Origin: Sclerotinia nivalis
Lineage: Eukaryota; Ascomycota; Leotiomycetes; Helotiales; Sclerotiniaceae
DNA length: 64,000 nt
Reading direction: 5' to 3'
NCBI GenBank assembly: GCA_029531795.1
Contig: JAPEIS010000014.1
Span: forward strand, 2,170,001 to 2,234,000
Shown: piece after piece, positions 1-9,946 of the stretch
Layout of the letters: each line of letters starts with the position of its first letter
How positions within the stretch are numbered: the first letter of the stretch is position 1
Notes under the pieces: model-generated
What the model saw: only the letters and a program-made list of their open reading frames with translations
Told to the model about the DNA's origin: nothing
Databases searched by the model: none
Position numbers and translations under genes: made by a program

Positions 1-2706
1 TAAGAAACAGATATGCTCAACGGCTTTATCGGCCAAAGCTTCATCTTCCTTCATCAATTGTGCAACAACCAATAAACCGTCATCCAACGCAGGTGGATTC
101 TTGCACACATTAGCTGTAATGATGTTTTGTAAGTTGGTTGCAGTGCGAGTCTTGAGAACTTCAAGAACAGCGTCGCAAATCTTATTGACCTTTGAAGTTT
201 CCGTGGCTGTGATATCAACAGTGGCATCCTGGGATGTAGCACCATTGGTGGTAGGCACTACATTACCATTTTGAGGCACAACTCTTGTTTCTTTGTACAT
301 CGTCTGAGTAACATCTTCTTCTCTCAATGACGAAAGGAACAAATCAATGTAAGTGATCTTCTTGACTTGATCAATGAAAAGAGCAACATTTGACAAAAAC
401 TGCTCTGGAGCGTGATCGTATAAAATGTTCATATCCACTCGTTGCGTTCTGCAGTGAGTGAAAGCTTTTCTGTAATTTTTTTCCTCAATAAGTTTCCTAA
501 TACCTGCAAGGACCATTGCACGAGGGAATATAGTCTCCAAGTTTCCTCGAGGCATTTGTAGAATAAGACTAAGAGATGTTGGCATTGCGGTGACTAGTCG
601 AGCACCTCTTTCAATGCTTCTACATCTTTCATCAATTTCCGGGTCATCGGGTGGAACTTCAAGATCTGGATAGTATTAGCATTGAACTCCATGCGACGAA
701 AATCAAGAAAAACATACCATAAACTTTTGTGATGTGCACAAATTTGAGGAGATGTGTGGTGGTAGTAAATATAAGATGTGCTGGTGTGACAAGAAAAGAT
801 GTGCAATTTCGCACCAGTAGGCGCGTGTTTGCAAACAAATGGCCATTTCTAGACAATCCAAAAGCTATGCGACCGTCTCCAGAGGCATTTGGGCCATCGC
901 CGAAAGGTATGATGTCTACCCAAGGTAACCGCTCAGAGAAATTGCAGAAAGACAACGACGCATCGCCGAAAGCTAAACTATGAAGGTCTCCGGAGCTAGT
1001 TTGAACGTATGGATGCATTACACCATCTTTAAGAAAGCTTGACAATATCGATATAGAAGATGTTGGATTGTTCTTAAGAGCTCTCTCTTTCATCTCACCA
1101 GGCATATCAGTGAGGTGATATCCCTGAATGACAGGACCAGTTTCAGTTCGCCCCAAAGCGAGTACCTCACTCTTGCCACTGAAAGTAATTTGTTGATATA
1201 TGGTAGTCTTGGTTGCCGACTCAAATTTGAATTGACCCGACAATGTCGGAGTAGGTGCAACGCGTTTAGTGACATCTAACTCAAAAACCGAAATGCCCTC
1301 TTGATGCAGAACCGCAAGCAATGAAGCATCCGCGTTGATGGAGACATCGATGACGTTTGATTGTATTGTTACTTCGTGATGACCCATGGGAGGGGGAACA
1401 TTAGCTACTCGGAAAGGGGTTACCATGAGATTTTGCCCATCGATAACAGCGAGCACCCCAAAGTCATGTGGTGGCGCCAAAGTACCGCGAGCTGTTGTGA
1501 GGATATACTCTGCAAGATCAATAGTGTCCTCAGCAACAGATAAGAATCTCAGCGGCTTTTCTGGATGCCAAGCTACAGGGTTAGTAGAAAGCAATGGAGC
1601 GTGGTGATTTCTGATCTCTTGCTTTAGATACCAATGGTAGTTACCCATTGTCCATAATTGAGTACAGTCCGCCATCACGACAGCCAGCACCGTAGAATCA
1701 GAATTCCAAGCCAATTTGATGTTCTGATTAGGGAGTTGACGTTGTTCTTGAGTAAGTCGGAGACTGAATTCTCCATGTCTTAGTCCGTTACGTTCAAAGA
1801 ATACAACATCAATTCTCTCCTCAAGTCGTTGAATTCCTGCAATCAGATTTCCTGAAGGTCTCCAGCTCAAAGCACCTTCCAGACCATCCACAGGCTCGCT
1901 GACACTGTCAAGTTCGCCTTCTCTTGAGTATACTCGAATTATACGACGGGAGGCCGATTCGATTTTAGAAATAGCTAGGTAAGCGCCATCACCTCTCCAG
2001 CTGATTGTGACACTCAAATCATCATTTGGACTAAGAACACCTTCATCGATCTTCTCAGGCATAGTCGGATCTCTTAAGGCTTTGGCTCCTCTGCCTTGAA
2101 ATTGAGTTTCCTTCTTACCCCAACCAACAGATACATGATTCGAAGCTTTGAGATCCTCTTTGGTCATAGTAGTATCTGCAACACCATCGAAACTGCGACT
2201 CATCCAAATGACGGTATCTTCCTTGGTTGTAATCGCCAACAGTTCCTCATCAGGTGACCATCTTGCCGCGGTGATACCAGCATCAACTGAGCCCATAATT
2301 TCAATCTGACCTTCTCCCGGTTCAGGATCTTCTCTGACGACAATGATGTCGCCACCAGCAAGAACGAGACATGTCGTCAAGCTGTCTCCGAAATGATGAA
2401 GGCTCAGAACTTTGTCACAGGCCAAGTCCGGGTTTGGTGATGGCGCTTCCCATGATGTGATAAGGGAATCCTCACTATATTTTCAAATCAGCAAAATTCA
2501 AAGACGCTCGATTAGGAAATTATATACTGTGATTTTGAGTTGGTTTCGACTCTAATAAGCTGGATCACAGCGTCATTTTCGGTAGGACCAACCGTACAAA
2601 CGACAGCATCATCTGCCAAATCCCACGCCGCCGCCGTTACCGGTCTATTCTGGTATTGCGCAGGAGGCTTCCATTGCTCATATTGGATACCTCTTAAATT
2701 CCTCAT
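1..2706 (-). CDS. ELP1: Elongator complex protein 1 (partial, 3' end off window)
   Basis: Scaffold subunit of the Elongator acetyltransferase, needed for cm5/mcm5 modification of wobble uridines in tRNA; mainly cytoplasmic. The protein starts MRNLRGIQYEQW at 2706 and reads through the IKI3 WD40 propeller region, with phrases such as AARWSPDEELLAI, ISWRGDGAYLAIS and GALSWRPSGNLIAGIQ, then into the helical part (MPRGNLETIFPRAMVLAGI). Exons are 2706-2528, 2474-718 and 665-1. Introns 2527-2475 (GTATAT..TAG) and 717-666 (GTATGT..CAG) keep the frame, the second rejoining as VYDLEVPPDDPE. About 867 residues are present; the family is usually about 1300-1400, so the C-terminal third lies left of the window. 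It is divergent from the gene at 3077 across about 370 bp. The identification is from family knowledge; the junctions are inference. Confidence 0.94.
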
Positions 2707-3076
2707 CTTCCCGGTATCAATATATCAAATAATGTGAAAGATAAAAATTTATGCAAATAAATCCTAAGTCATCCTTTTTGTTAAGGCATTGATTCGTCCG
2801 AAAATCATATCCCAGTCATTTTCACAAGCCAGAAGTATTTTTCTGGTGCATTCCTTCATAAGCGAAAGACGCTAAACATTTAGTGCTGAACTTTCCCTGT
2901 AACCCCAGGTTTGACTGGAGGATGGTGGTGAGACTTCTCTTCTTATTTATCTCATTCCACTTCTCTGCCCACTTCGTTCACTAGACGTTCGATTCCTTTT
3001 CTACGGTGAGATACTTTATAGACTTTACCTTTCCATTCTCTCCTATAGATTTCTACATCAATTCAAACACACCATA
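2707..3076. promoter_or_regulatory. Divergent promoter region between ELP1 and the 3077 gene
   Basis: This 370-bp spacer separates two head-to-head starts and must hold both promoters and 5' leaders. The right half is pyrimidine-rich (CTTCTCTTCTTATTTATCTC near 2934), as is common before fungal start codons. No clear TATA box or known operator was recognised. Confidence 0.5.
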
Positions 3077-4267
3077 ATGGATATCGCCTACAATCAATAT
3101 TCTCCTCACAATCGACGTCAGAGCCGCTCTTTTTCCAATCTCACAAATTTAACAATGGCACCTCTAACCTCTAAACTCCCTCCTTCAAATGACGATTACT
3201 TTCCCGACCATACATCCTACATTGACAACCGCTCTCTCCCTACCACACCCTCTATTCTCTCACGCTCATCTTCTCGTGTTTCCATCCGCAAACCCGCTCC
3301 AATGAATATCTCAATCCCTAAATCAAAATCCAGCATCCACCTCACCGCTGCCCCTCGCACACCTCATGCACCTGGTCACCGCTCCGGCACAACCACACCT
3401 TCACGCCACTATCATTTAAGAAATACCATTGCTCCAGATAATTTACAAATCAGCACATTCAGCGAAAACGATCGCAATGATTCCGATTGGCTTTTGCGAG
3501 CCGGCGCCATGATATCATCCTCCACTCGCGAATCAAAGGGACAATCCTGGCTCGTCTCACGCGCAAGTTCAACGAGTTTACAAAGGGATGCGGATGACGA
3601 TGCATTTGAGCGTGAGCTTGCTCGAGAAAGAGAACACAGTAGCAGGAGAGGAAGCAGACGAGGAAGTTTCGATGCAGATGACGAATTCTCACCACTTACA
3701 ACGAGACGAAGTCTAAGTTTTGGGCCTGCAGCAGGAGCATTCAGTAGATCAGTGAGTAGATATGGCAGCCGCGCAAACAGTAGGAAGGGAAGTCGTGCGA
3801 ATAGTAGAAGAGGGAGCAGGGCTGCGTTGATTACACCAATGACAGCAGATAAAGACGGAGGATATTTCGATTCAGAATTTGCGCATGAAGAATATCCCGC
3901 GGAACCAGACTTTGTAGATGTGGAAGAAGAAAGTTTTGATGAGGGTGATGAGGCAAGGAAAGACGAAGCAATAGTTAAGAAATTGGCTAAAGCAAGTAGA
4001 TTGGGACTTGGAGGATGGGTCGAAAACTTGCTAGGCTGGAGTTTGTTTGCTGTCGAAGAAGACGGAGAAGAAGCAGATTTTGATACATCGGATGAAAAGG
4101 GAGAAGAATCATCACTATCATCACGACCATCGCGACACACTCTTGATGGAATGGATGATACACCAGTGGCAGAACAAATGCCACCACTCAATCCAAATGA
4201 AGCAGATGGATGGCACGACGCTGCTTGGCTTTTGAGCGTCGCAAGTAAAGTATTGCTTGATAGTTAA
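3077..4267 (+). CDS. Conserved disordered fungal protein, probably DUF3984 family
   Basis: A single-exon 396-residue protein of unknown function. The N-terminus (MDIAYNQYSPHNRRQSRS, then LTNLTMAPLTSKLP) and the motif DSDWLLRAGAMISSSTRESKGQSW around residues 137-158 match what I remember of the ascomycete DUF3984 family; this is not verified. The middle (residues about 170-255) is rich in Arg/Ser with reiterated SRANSRKGSRANSRRGSR. An acidic stretch follows, and the C-terminus has a hydrophobic WHDAAWLLSVASKVLL helix. No signal peptide is seen. The first ATG follows a pyrimidine-rich leader. A long minus-strand ORF over the same bases (3412-4191) is Ser-rich and is a shadow. An AATAAA lies about 130 bp after the stop. 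Confidence 0.85.
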   Translation: MDIAYNQYSPHNRRQSRSFSNLTNLTMAPLTSKLPPSNDDYFPDHTSYIDNRSLPTTPSILSRSSSRVSIRKPAPMNISIPKSKSSIHLTAAPRTPHAPGHRSGTTTPSRHYHLRNTIAPDNLQISTFSENDRNDSDWLLRAGAMISSSTRESKGQSWLVSRASSTSLQRDADDDAFERELAREREHSSRRGSRRGSFDADDEFSPLTTRRSLSFGPAAGAFSRSVSRYGSRANSRKGSRANSRRGSRAALITPMTADKDGGYFDSEFAHEEYPAEPDFVDVEEESFDEGDEARKDEAIVKKLAKASRLGLGGWVENLLGWSLFAVEEDGEEADFDTSDEKGEESSLSSRPSRHTLDGMDDTPVAEQMPPLNPNEADGWHDAAWLLSVASKVLLDS

Positions 4268-4575
4268 AAACGCACAGATCAGTGGAAGGTTCGCCTAATG
4301 ATGAATATTGTCTTTCTGACATCATATTGTTATATTCTTGCGCCAATTTTGCGCCTCTCTTCCGTCGTATAGTACAGCTTCCATTTATGGACTTTAATAA
4401 AAACTCTGCGGCATGTTCCCCATATGAAATCAATACAGCCCAAATATCAATGTGGTCGTGAAATTACATATGCCACCCCAAAAATCACAAAAGCGCCAAT
4501 TTCATTCCTGCCGCCCAATACTTGATCAAATTCTTCCCATTTCATACCTGGCAGAAGTATTTTTAGACGGCCACA
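4268..4575. other. Convergent intergenic region, 308 bp
   Basis: This spacer lies between the ends of two converging genes (3077-4267 plus, 4576-6963 minus). It should hold both 3' UTRs. An AATAAA at about 4397 is a plausible polyadenylation element for the plus-strand gene. Nothing else stands out. Confidence 0.4.
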
Positions 4576-6963
4576 TCATTCGACTGTTAAATCAATGATT
4601 TCATCTTCCGCAGTAAAGATGTGGCGTCTCTTGACAGGACGTTCGAGCACGATTTCAATATCTTCATCCCGTTCGACCGCAAGCTCCCGCTTCAGATTCT
4701 CCTCGGGTTTAGCCTGCCCAGGCTTGGCCTGTCCTTCGACCTCTGTCTGAATTTCATTATCAAAGCGCGAGATCTCCTCTTGAATCTGCATAAAATTGTT
4801 AGTGTCATTGGCAATACCAAAGAGCATGTTCGCATGCTCCTTCACTCCGCTATCTCCTCTTCTTTCGCTCTTGTAATTTTTTCTGCCGTGTAGACGTGGT
4901 TGGCACTTGCAACTAAACGCTCGTTTTCGATTGGAATAGTCAATAAGCACGCTAAAGGGCAATGGAGAGTGGAAGTCAGCAAAACGTGTACGGTCTAAAG
5001 CCCAGATGTCTTACTCAAGTAATTAGACATGTGCACAGACTGTACAGAGTTTTCAATAGTCTGGACTAGCAGAATAGATGATATAAGCTTTCAATATTTG
5101 AATTTGATTCAATATCTCCATTGGTTTGAGTGTTTCAAATTGGACTATCCGACACTTTGCTGACAGGCACTTGCTAGACACTCTCATCGGTATCTTTCAT
5201 TAAAAGGCAGGAAGATAGAAAGCTTGAATGTCAATACAGACCTCGACAACGTTAACAATGTTGAAACCCTTAGCTATGTCCCTCAAGTCGCTTAAGTTTT
5301 TCTGGATTTCCATCAGTACCCGTGTAAATGGCGTAGCAGCAGGCTCCAAGGCTGTTTGAACTACACGTGTGGCAGGTGTCGCAGGCGCTAATAGTGTCGC
5401 TGAGGCTGCTCTTAATTCGTCTGATGCGGAGGTCTCAATATCAGGTCTACATATTACTTTTGCTGGCGTTTCTAGCGGCATTGCAGGTCCAGATTTTGAG
5501 ACGAAACCAGGTGCTAAGGGTGAAATTGACCCGAAGGCAGGAGTTTTTGGATATCTGATTTCTTCTTGAACATTGGTTGGTACCGCTGGAACCGCAGACT
5601 CTGGGATGCAGGTGACCGTGCCCGTTATAACTTTGGGAGCTATCTGACCAAATGCTTGTGGTAAAAAAGCACTAGCTACCTGACTAAACGTTTTGCCGGT
5701 GATAACCGAGTTTGTGGTTGCAGTCGAGGGTGTAGCCATTTCAGCAGAAGACTTTTTCTTTTGAGCCGTCAATGCTTCGAAGATTTTGACAACATCCTTT
5801 CCTTTAGCAAAGGGCCTTTTATCGATAGGGCGTGGTATCGGTACTCTGGGTAAGGGATTCGTAATAAGGGGTGCTAAATCGAGATTTCGAGAAAGTACTC
5901 GAGGATGTGCTGGAGAAGAGATCTGAGCTTTATGGTCAGCATTGATTCTACTAGGAACATTGAATCTATCTGGAATGTTGACGCTATTTGGAACAATCAA
6001 GCTATCTCGAACGTTCAAAATATCCGGAATATTGAATCCACTTGGAACAATAAATCTATTTTGCCAGCAACGCCCCCCAGCCAGCCGCCCCAAAGATTCT
6101 GGGCAATAGCAAATGGATTGTTCGAGAACGATGTAGCAGAAATATTCTCACCATGATTTGCTCCAAAATGTCCCTTGATCTGTATTTAAAATGGAACTCG
6201 GCTAGTGGCTTGCTGACTGGGTCAATGTATTCAAGCTTGTAGAACGTCTCCTGATCCGACGAAGTTTGTGGTGCTCCGAATCTATGGTAGAAGTCAGCTT
6301 GAATGTTGAACATCTCAGATCATATCTTTCCACATACTGCGTAGCATGAGACACTGCTTTGCCCTTCAACTGACTCTCATGAACATTTATTCTCTTAGTT
6401 GAGGAAGCCTTTTCAACTGGAGCTGGCACTGGGTTGCATTTGCGGACGCGCCAAACCTGAACCACGATTTCTCCAAGTTGCGAGGCGACTTTTGGGGGCG
6501 CGTATGTGGAATCATCTCCTGCATGTTATCAGCGTCATGGACGATTCATTTTGGATGGAACAAATGGTATACCTGGTTTGACTTCGGCAAAGATGAATGG
6601 CATCAATTTCAAACTGCTTTTTGTCCTGAGCCGGTCTCCGTTTAATTGATGAGCCCATTGGCCTGGTTTGAATCCATCTTTATTGCAAATGACTACTGAA
6701 GAACAGCCTCGTCCGTCAATTGTTGCATAAAAACCCAAGCAGGTACCTGGATCAATTGCCTTGTCTCTCTTCTTGCTGTTTACCCAATATTCAAACCCAA
6801 ATCTTTGATTCGTCTTAGATTCAATGTAGATAGAAGTCTTGTTTTTGGGGAAACCTTGTGTGATACCGTCTTGAATATCATCAGGATCGTCGTATTCAAC
6901 TGTTTGTGAACCAGAGATCACAACACGCACTCTAACATACGGAACATCAGGTAAGACTGCCAT
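4576..6963 (-). CDS. DUF7918-domain protein, multi-exon (3' exons uncertain)
   Basis: Function unknown; the DUF7918 domain is expanded in fungi. Start chosen at MAVLPDVPYVRV (6963). Exons 6963-6573, 6518-6338 and 6281-6152 join exactly in frame into 234 residues covering the domain (VEYDDPDD, TSIYIESKTNQRF, LGEIVVQVWRV, SHATQFGAPQ, EYIDP, FHFKYRSRDILEQIM). Introns are 6572-6519, 6337-6282 and, by the only frame-compatible acceptor, 6151-5923, which has a GCTGAC branch site. The long next exon (from 5922) is Pro/Ala/Thr-rich and reads open to a stop at 5200. A downstream block reading RFDNEIQTEVEGQ..PVKRRHIFTAEDEIIDLTVE ends at 4576 and looks like the usual acidic tail of this family. An intron at about 4837-4778 with a CACTAAC branch joins it in frame to KNYKSERRGDSG. 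Whether the gene ends at 5200 or 4576 is unresolved. Confidence 0.68.
5947..6060. repeat. Degenerate 18-bp tandem repeat, about six units
   Basis: On the plus strand successive 18-mers follow the pattern CTGGAATGTTGACGCTAT / TTGGAACAATCAAGCTAT / CTCGAACGTTCAAAATAT / CCGGAATATTGAATCCAC / TTGGAACAATAAATCTAT. On the minus strand, in the frame of the downstream exon, these encode a hexapeptide of the type F-N-V/I-P-S/D-x. Splice logic nevertheless places the array inside intron 3 of the DUF7918 gene. Confidence 0.8.
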
Positions 6964-7568
6964 CACGGCAGGTATTGTTGGTGAATGAGAGGATGATGAA
7001 ATGGATTGTCGTTGTTTTGCAGTTGAGGAGATGAAGTGTAAAATAAACAAAACACTCCTTTACGCGACAACGCAACTGCCATTTTTGGCGCGTTGAACAT
7101 AGTGAAAGGGCAAGTGTATTCCACTTCTTTGCTTTTCATTTCTTACCTTCCGGCTGGGCTTGCGCTTCATTCTATAGGCTTCACTCAAATCACATCACTC
7201 TTCTTTTATCTGTTCATGAAACTTCAGTTCTAAGGATCACGATGATCTTTGCCCATTCCGATCATCATTTTCATTCATCAATTTAAAGTCTTCTTATCAC
7301 ACTGTGGACGGAAAGCAGTTTCTGGTATAATGTATTTTATTTATTGCCCATGTTTCTCATAAATATGCTGATAATTGCGAATAATTTCTTATATCCATCA
7401 CTCACTGCTGGTAAGAGACCGTTGATACACCAAAAAAGATATCTACTGGATGATGTAAGTACCTCAGGTCTCCCACTTCTTAAAAACGATGACCACTTCA
7501 CTCCTCAACGTTCGTACCTCAAATCTCAACTTCTAAGTAACAATGCCCGCTTCACTAATCAACGTTCT
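6964..7568. other. Intergenic region upstream of the DUF7918 gene
   Basis: This 605-bp spacer holds the DUF7918 promoter and 5' leader on its left side and the 3' end of the next minus-strand gene on its right. A short open stretch at 7344-7586 shows no coding character. No other signal was recognised. Confidence 0.4.
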
Positions 7569-8513
7569 TCAATTCTCCGCAAGTGACTTGATGAACGCAA
7601 TATCATAACTTGCTCTCAAATTGTACTGGATACGTTCTTGACGTCTACGTCTTGAAAATGTATAAAGATTCTTGATCCTCAACATTTCCCGCTTCAACCA
7701 TCTGCGTCTCTCCCAGAATTCGTCCCAATCTGATTTCAAGATCGCCATCTCGGAATCATATTCAACCCTCTTGCCCATATCCAAACATGCGATGCGGTGT
7801 CTGAACCACTTGATTTTCTCCTTGGCGGAGGTGGAGCAATATTCTTTCTTATATCTTCTGAAGTGGACCTTGAGCTGGGGCATATCAACCGTGGTATTGA
7901 TGATGCGCCTGACAATTCTCTTACGGCGCATATTCGATCTATTCCACATCTCTGGGTAGTTGTACGATTGTTTATCGGCTTCAATACTGGTAGCTTGCGA
8001 GGTATCGGTCTGCGAACCACTGATGACTGACCAGCAACTACTTCGAACAACGCTAGACTGAGTGTGTTCAGCATCGGAGGTCCCGGTATTTTCGATACCG
8101 ATCCGCGAATTGTTGGTTCGAGGTACGTTAATGGGTGTCCAACCACTGAATTGAGGAGCATCAGTCTGTACGGGTTCGACCTGCGAAGTTCGAACGGCAT
8201 GCCAATTTACACCCTTAAGGATATCGGCTTGAGCAACAATATCAACCTGAGCAACCTCAACTCCTGCGGTACCCGATTGTGTAGTATTGAAGGCTTGCCA
8301 AGCGATAATTGGTGAGGTTGCTGCTTGAGTGGTGGAATGGATCGAGCTATCGATTCCGCATTGCAATTCTTCTTCTTCGACATCGACTTCCTCTACATCT
8401 GCGTCATACTCGCTTTCTTGATCGGTGGTAACATTGGCTTGCTCATGATCGAATTGGAAATTGGTAGAGCCTTCGTGGACCGATCTGCAAGGCAATGCGA
8501 ATGTGAAAGCCAT
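7569..8513 (-). CDS. Hypothetical protein, acidic N-terminus and basic C-terminus
   Basis: I do not recognise this gene. The frame is open from 8570 to 7569. The start MAFTFALPCRSV (8513) is preferred, giving about 314 residues; an upstream ATG at 8570 would add 19. Visible features: an acidic run (ESEYDADVEEVDVEEEE) near residues 32-50; then four degenerate segments each with a Trp and a following TQ/SQ or NVP (AWQAFNTTQ, NWHAVRTSQ, GWTPINVP, CWSVISGSQT); then a strongly basic, Trp/Arg/Lys-rich and probably helical C-terminal 110 residues (RRKRIVRRI, KWFRHRIA, FWERRRWLKREMLRIKNLY). This arrangement suggests a nucleic-acid or chromatin-associated factor, but only by composition. It may be lineage-specific. 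Confidence 0.6.
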   Translation of the reverse strand: MAFTFALPCRSVHEGSTNFQFDHEQANVTTDQESEYDADVEEVDVEEEELQCGIDSSIHSTTQAATSPIIAWQAFNTTQSGTAGVEVAQVDIVAQADILKGVNWHAVRTSQVEPVQTDAPQFSGWTPINVPRTNNSRIGIENTGTSDAEHTQSSVVRSSCWSVISGSQTDTSQATSIEADKQSYNYPEMWNRSNMRRKRIVRRIINTTVDMPQLKVHFRRYKKEYCSTSAKEKIKWFRHRIACLDMGKRVEYDSEMAILKSDWDEFWERRRWLKREMLRIKNLYTFSRRRRQERIQYNLRASYDIAFIKSLAEN

Positions 8514-9602
8514 GAGGAATAAAGACTGCGTTTTGTTGTCAGTTACCTCTGTGTTGCAAAACAGAATCAAAGACTACAATAATGAGAACTTACTATGTGA
8601 TTGTTGATATTATTGTCTTTGCAGGCACATGTTTCTGTTTGAAGATGCTGAGGAATTAGGAAAGTCAAATCTTGGACTTCAGCTTTCAGGTCCTAGCATG
8701 CTTTTACTAGTTCATTTTGACATGACAGAGTGAATTCACGTTTCAATATTTTCCTTAATTTCAAATTCGAGAGGAGTGTAAAAGATGGTGAATATCTCCA
8801 TCTTGTCACCATTTCATTAATTCTCTTACAGATTGCACCTTTATAACCTCAACATATAGAAGTCTATGTCAATCTAGTAAAAGTCTTGGGACCTCTTCAA
8901 AGCATATCATCTTTTCTTGTATTACCTTTCCACCTTTATAGCTTGGGTTGCATAAAGGGTACGATTTAAATATTAATCCTATTCTGTTCTATCATTTCTT
9001 CCCTTAAATCCCCAAAGTCCATAGGTGGAAGTACCGAGATCTTGATCTAAGAAGTCTGTATTCCATCTAGGGGGCATATCAATGACTTTCATTCACGTTT
9101 ACATCCAGAAACATCTTACCTGTTGCTTGCTGTACCCTTCAGTGCTAAATTCCAGTTATTTCTTTTATTCTTCCATCCTTAACCCGCTACAAGCCGTAAG
9201 ATAGCACCGAAGCAAAAATTCCTCATGTAAGAGGGAGGCTCGCTTCGGTATAAGTTTATTCCAGCTAGCGATTATGGTTTAATTACCTAGAAAGCCTTCA
9301 CTGCAAAAGTTCTCACATATTGTGATGTCAAAGATTCAATTGGCATATTCCCGTTCATTGGCTAGCTAACCAAACGTTCCAAAATCACAACCCAATAGCA
9401 TACCTCATTCCATTCCATCACAACGCTCCACTATTTTTTATGCATGGTCAATATCACCTCCGCTCAACTCCTTATTCTCGTCTCTCCATCTCGCCGCCAA
9501 TGTAGAAGACTACAAGGTGACATGTACTAGTCCGGTCGTTCCCTCAACATAGCACATGTCATCTTGTAGTCCCGTGCAAAGAACAACTCCTTCTGCTTCA
9601 TC
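8514..9602. other. Intergenic region, 1.1 kb, contains a long hairpin
   Basis: No coding frame of substance was found. The stretch is AT-rich with pyrimidine runs. Its one structural feature is an 18-bp inverted repeat at 9508-9571, listed separately. Confidence 0.4.
9508..9571. repeat. 18-bp inverted repeat with 28-nt spacer
   Basis: The left arm GACTACAAGGTGACATGT (9508-9525) pairs with the right arm ACATGTCATCTTGTAGTC (9554-9571). Seventeen of 18 positions are Watson-Crick in DNA. The remaining pair is G-U if transcribed from the plus strand, so an RNA hairpin would be continuous. Confidence 0.85.
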
Positions 9603-9946
9603 TCAACCCGAGCTCGCGCCTGCTCTAATTTCTTCTAAATGCTTCCTTAAGCGCAAATTTTTCATTTCCTTCCTTAAACTCTCCTGATATTGCAGAATCA
9701 AAGCACGCCCGCGTGATTCCAATTGGATGGAATGCCGGCGTAGAGTGCCAATGGAGAGCTAGGATTGATAGTGGGAAATACCTCCCTAGCGGTAACGACG
9801 GTAGCGTCGTATTGTGGTGATGGTGATGGTGATGGTGATTGTGGTGTTGTGGTAGACGAGAAAGAAGAAGAGCCAAAGGAGGAAGCAATCAAGACCGGAG
9901 GGGAAGAGGGCGCCGAAGCGCATGAAGAAGAATTGTGCGCAGACAT
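9603..9946 (-). CDS. Possible small two-exon gene, Ser/Pro-rich then coiled coil
   Basis: Weakly supported. A minus-strand frame from MSAHNSSSCASAP (9946) is Ser/Pro-rich (SPSPSPSPQYDATVV). A second frame after a possible CCTAG acceptor at 9759 reads LSIGTLRRHS followed by ALILQYQESLRKEMKNLRLR and HLEEIRAGASSG, ending at 9603. That second block looks like a real amphipathic helix, but I could not find a convincing donor to link the two. A Ser/Pro tract made from a GGTGAT trinucleotide-like repeat (plus strand near 9815-9840) weakens the coding case. Function unknown. Confidence 0.3.

Noticed and set aside
3412..4191. 259-codon minus-strand ORF opposite the DUF3984-like gene
   Set aside because: It is the Ser/Leu-rich antisense shadow of an Arg/Ser-coding strand; no family resemblance and it ends without coding logic.
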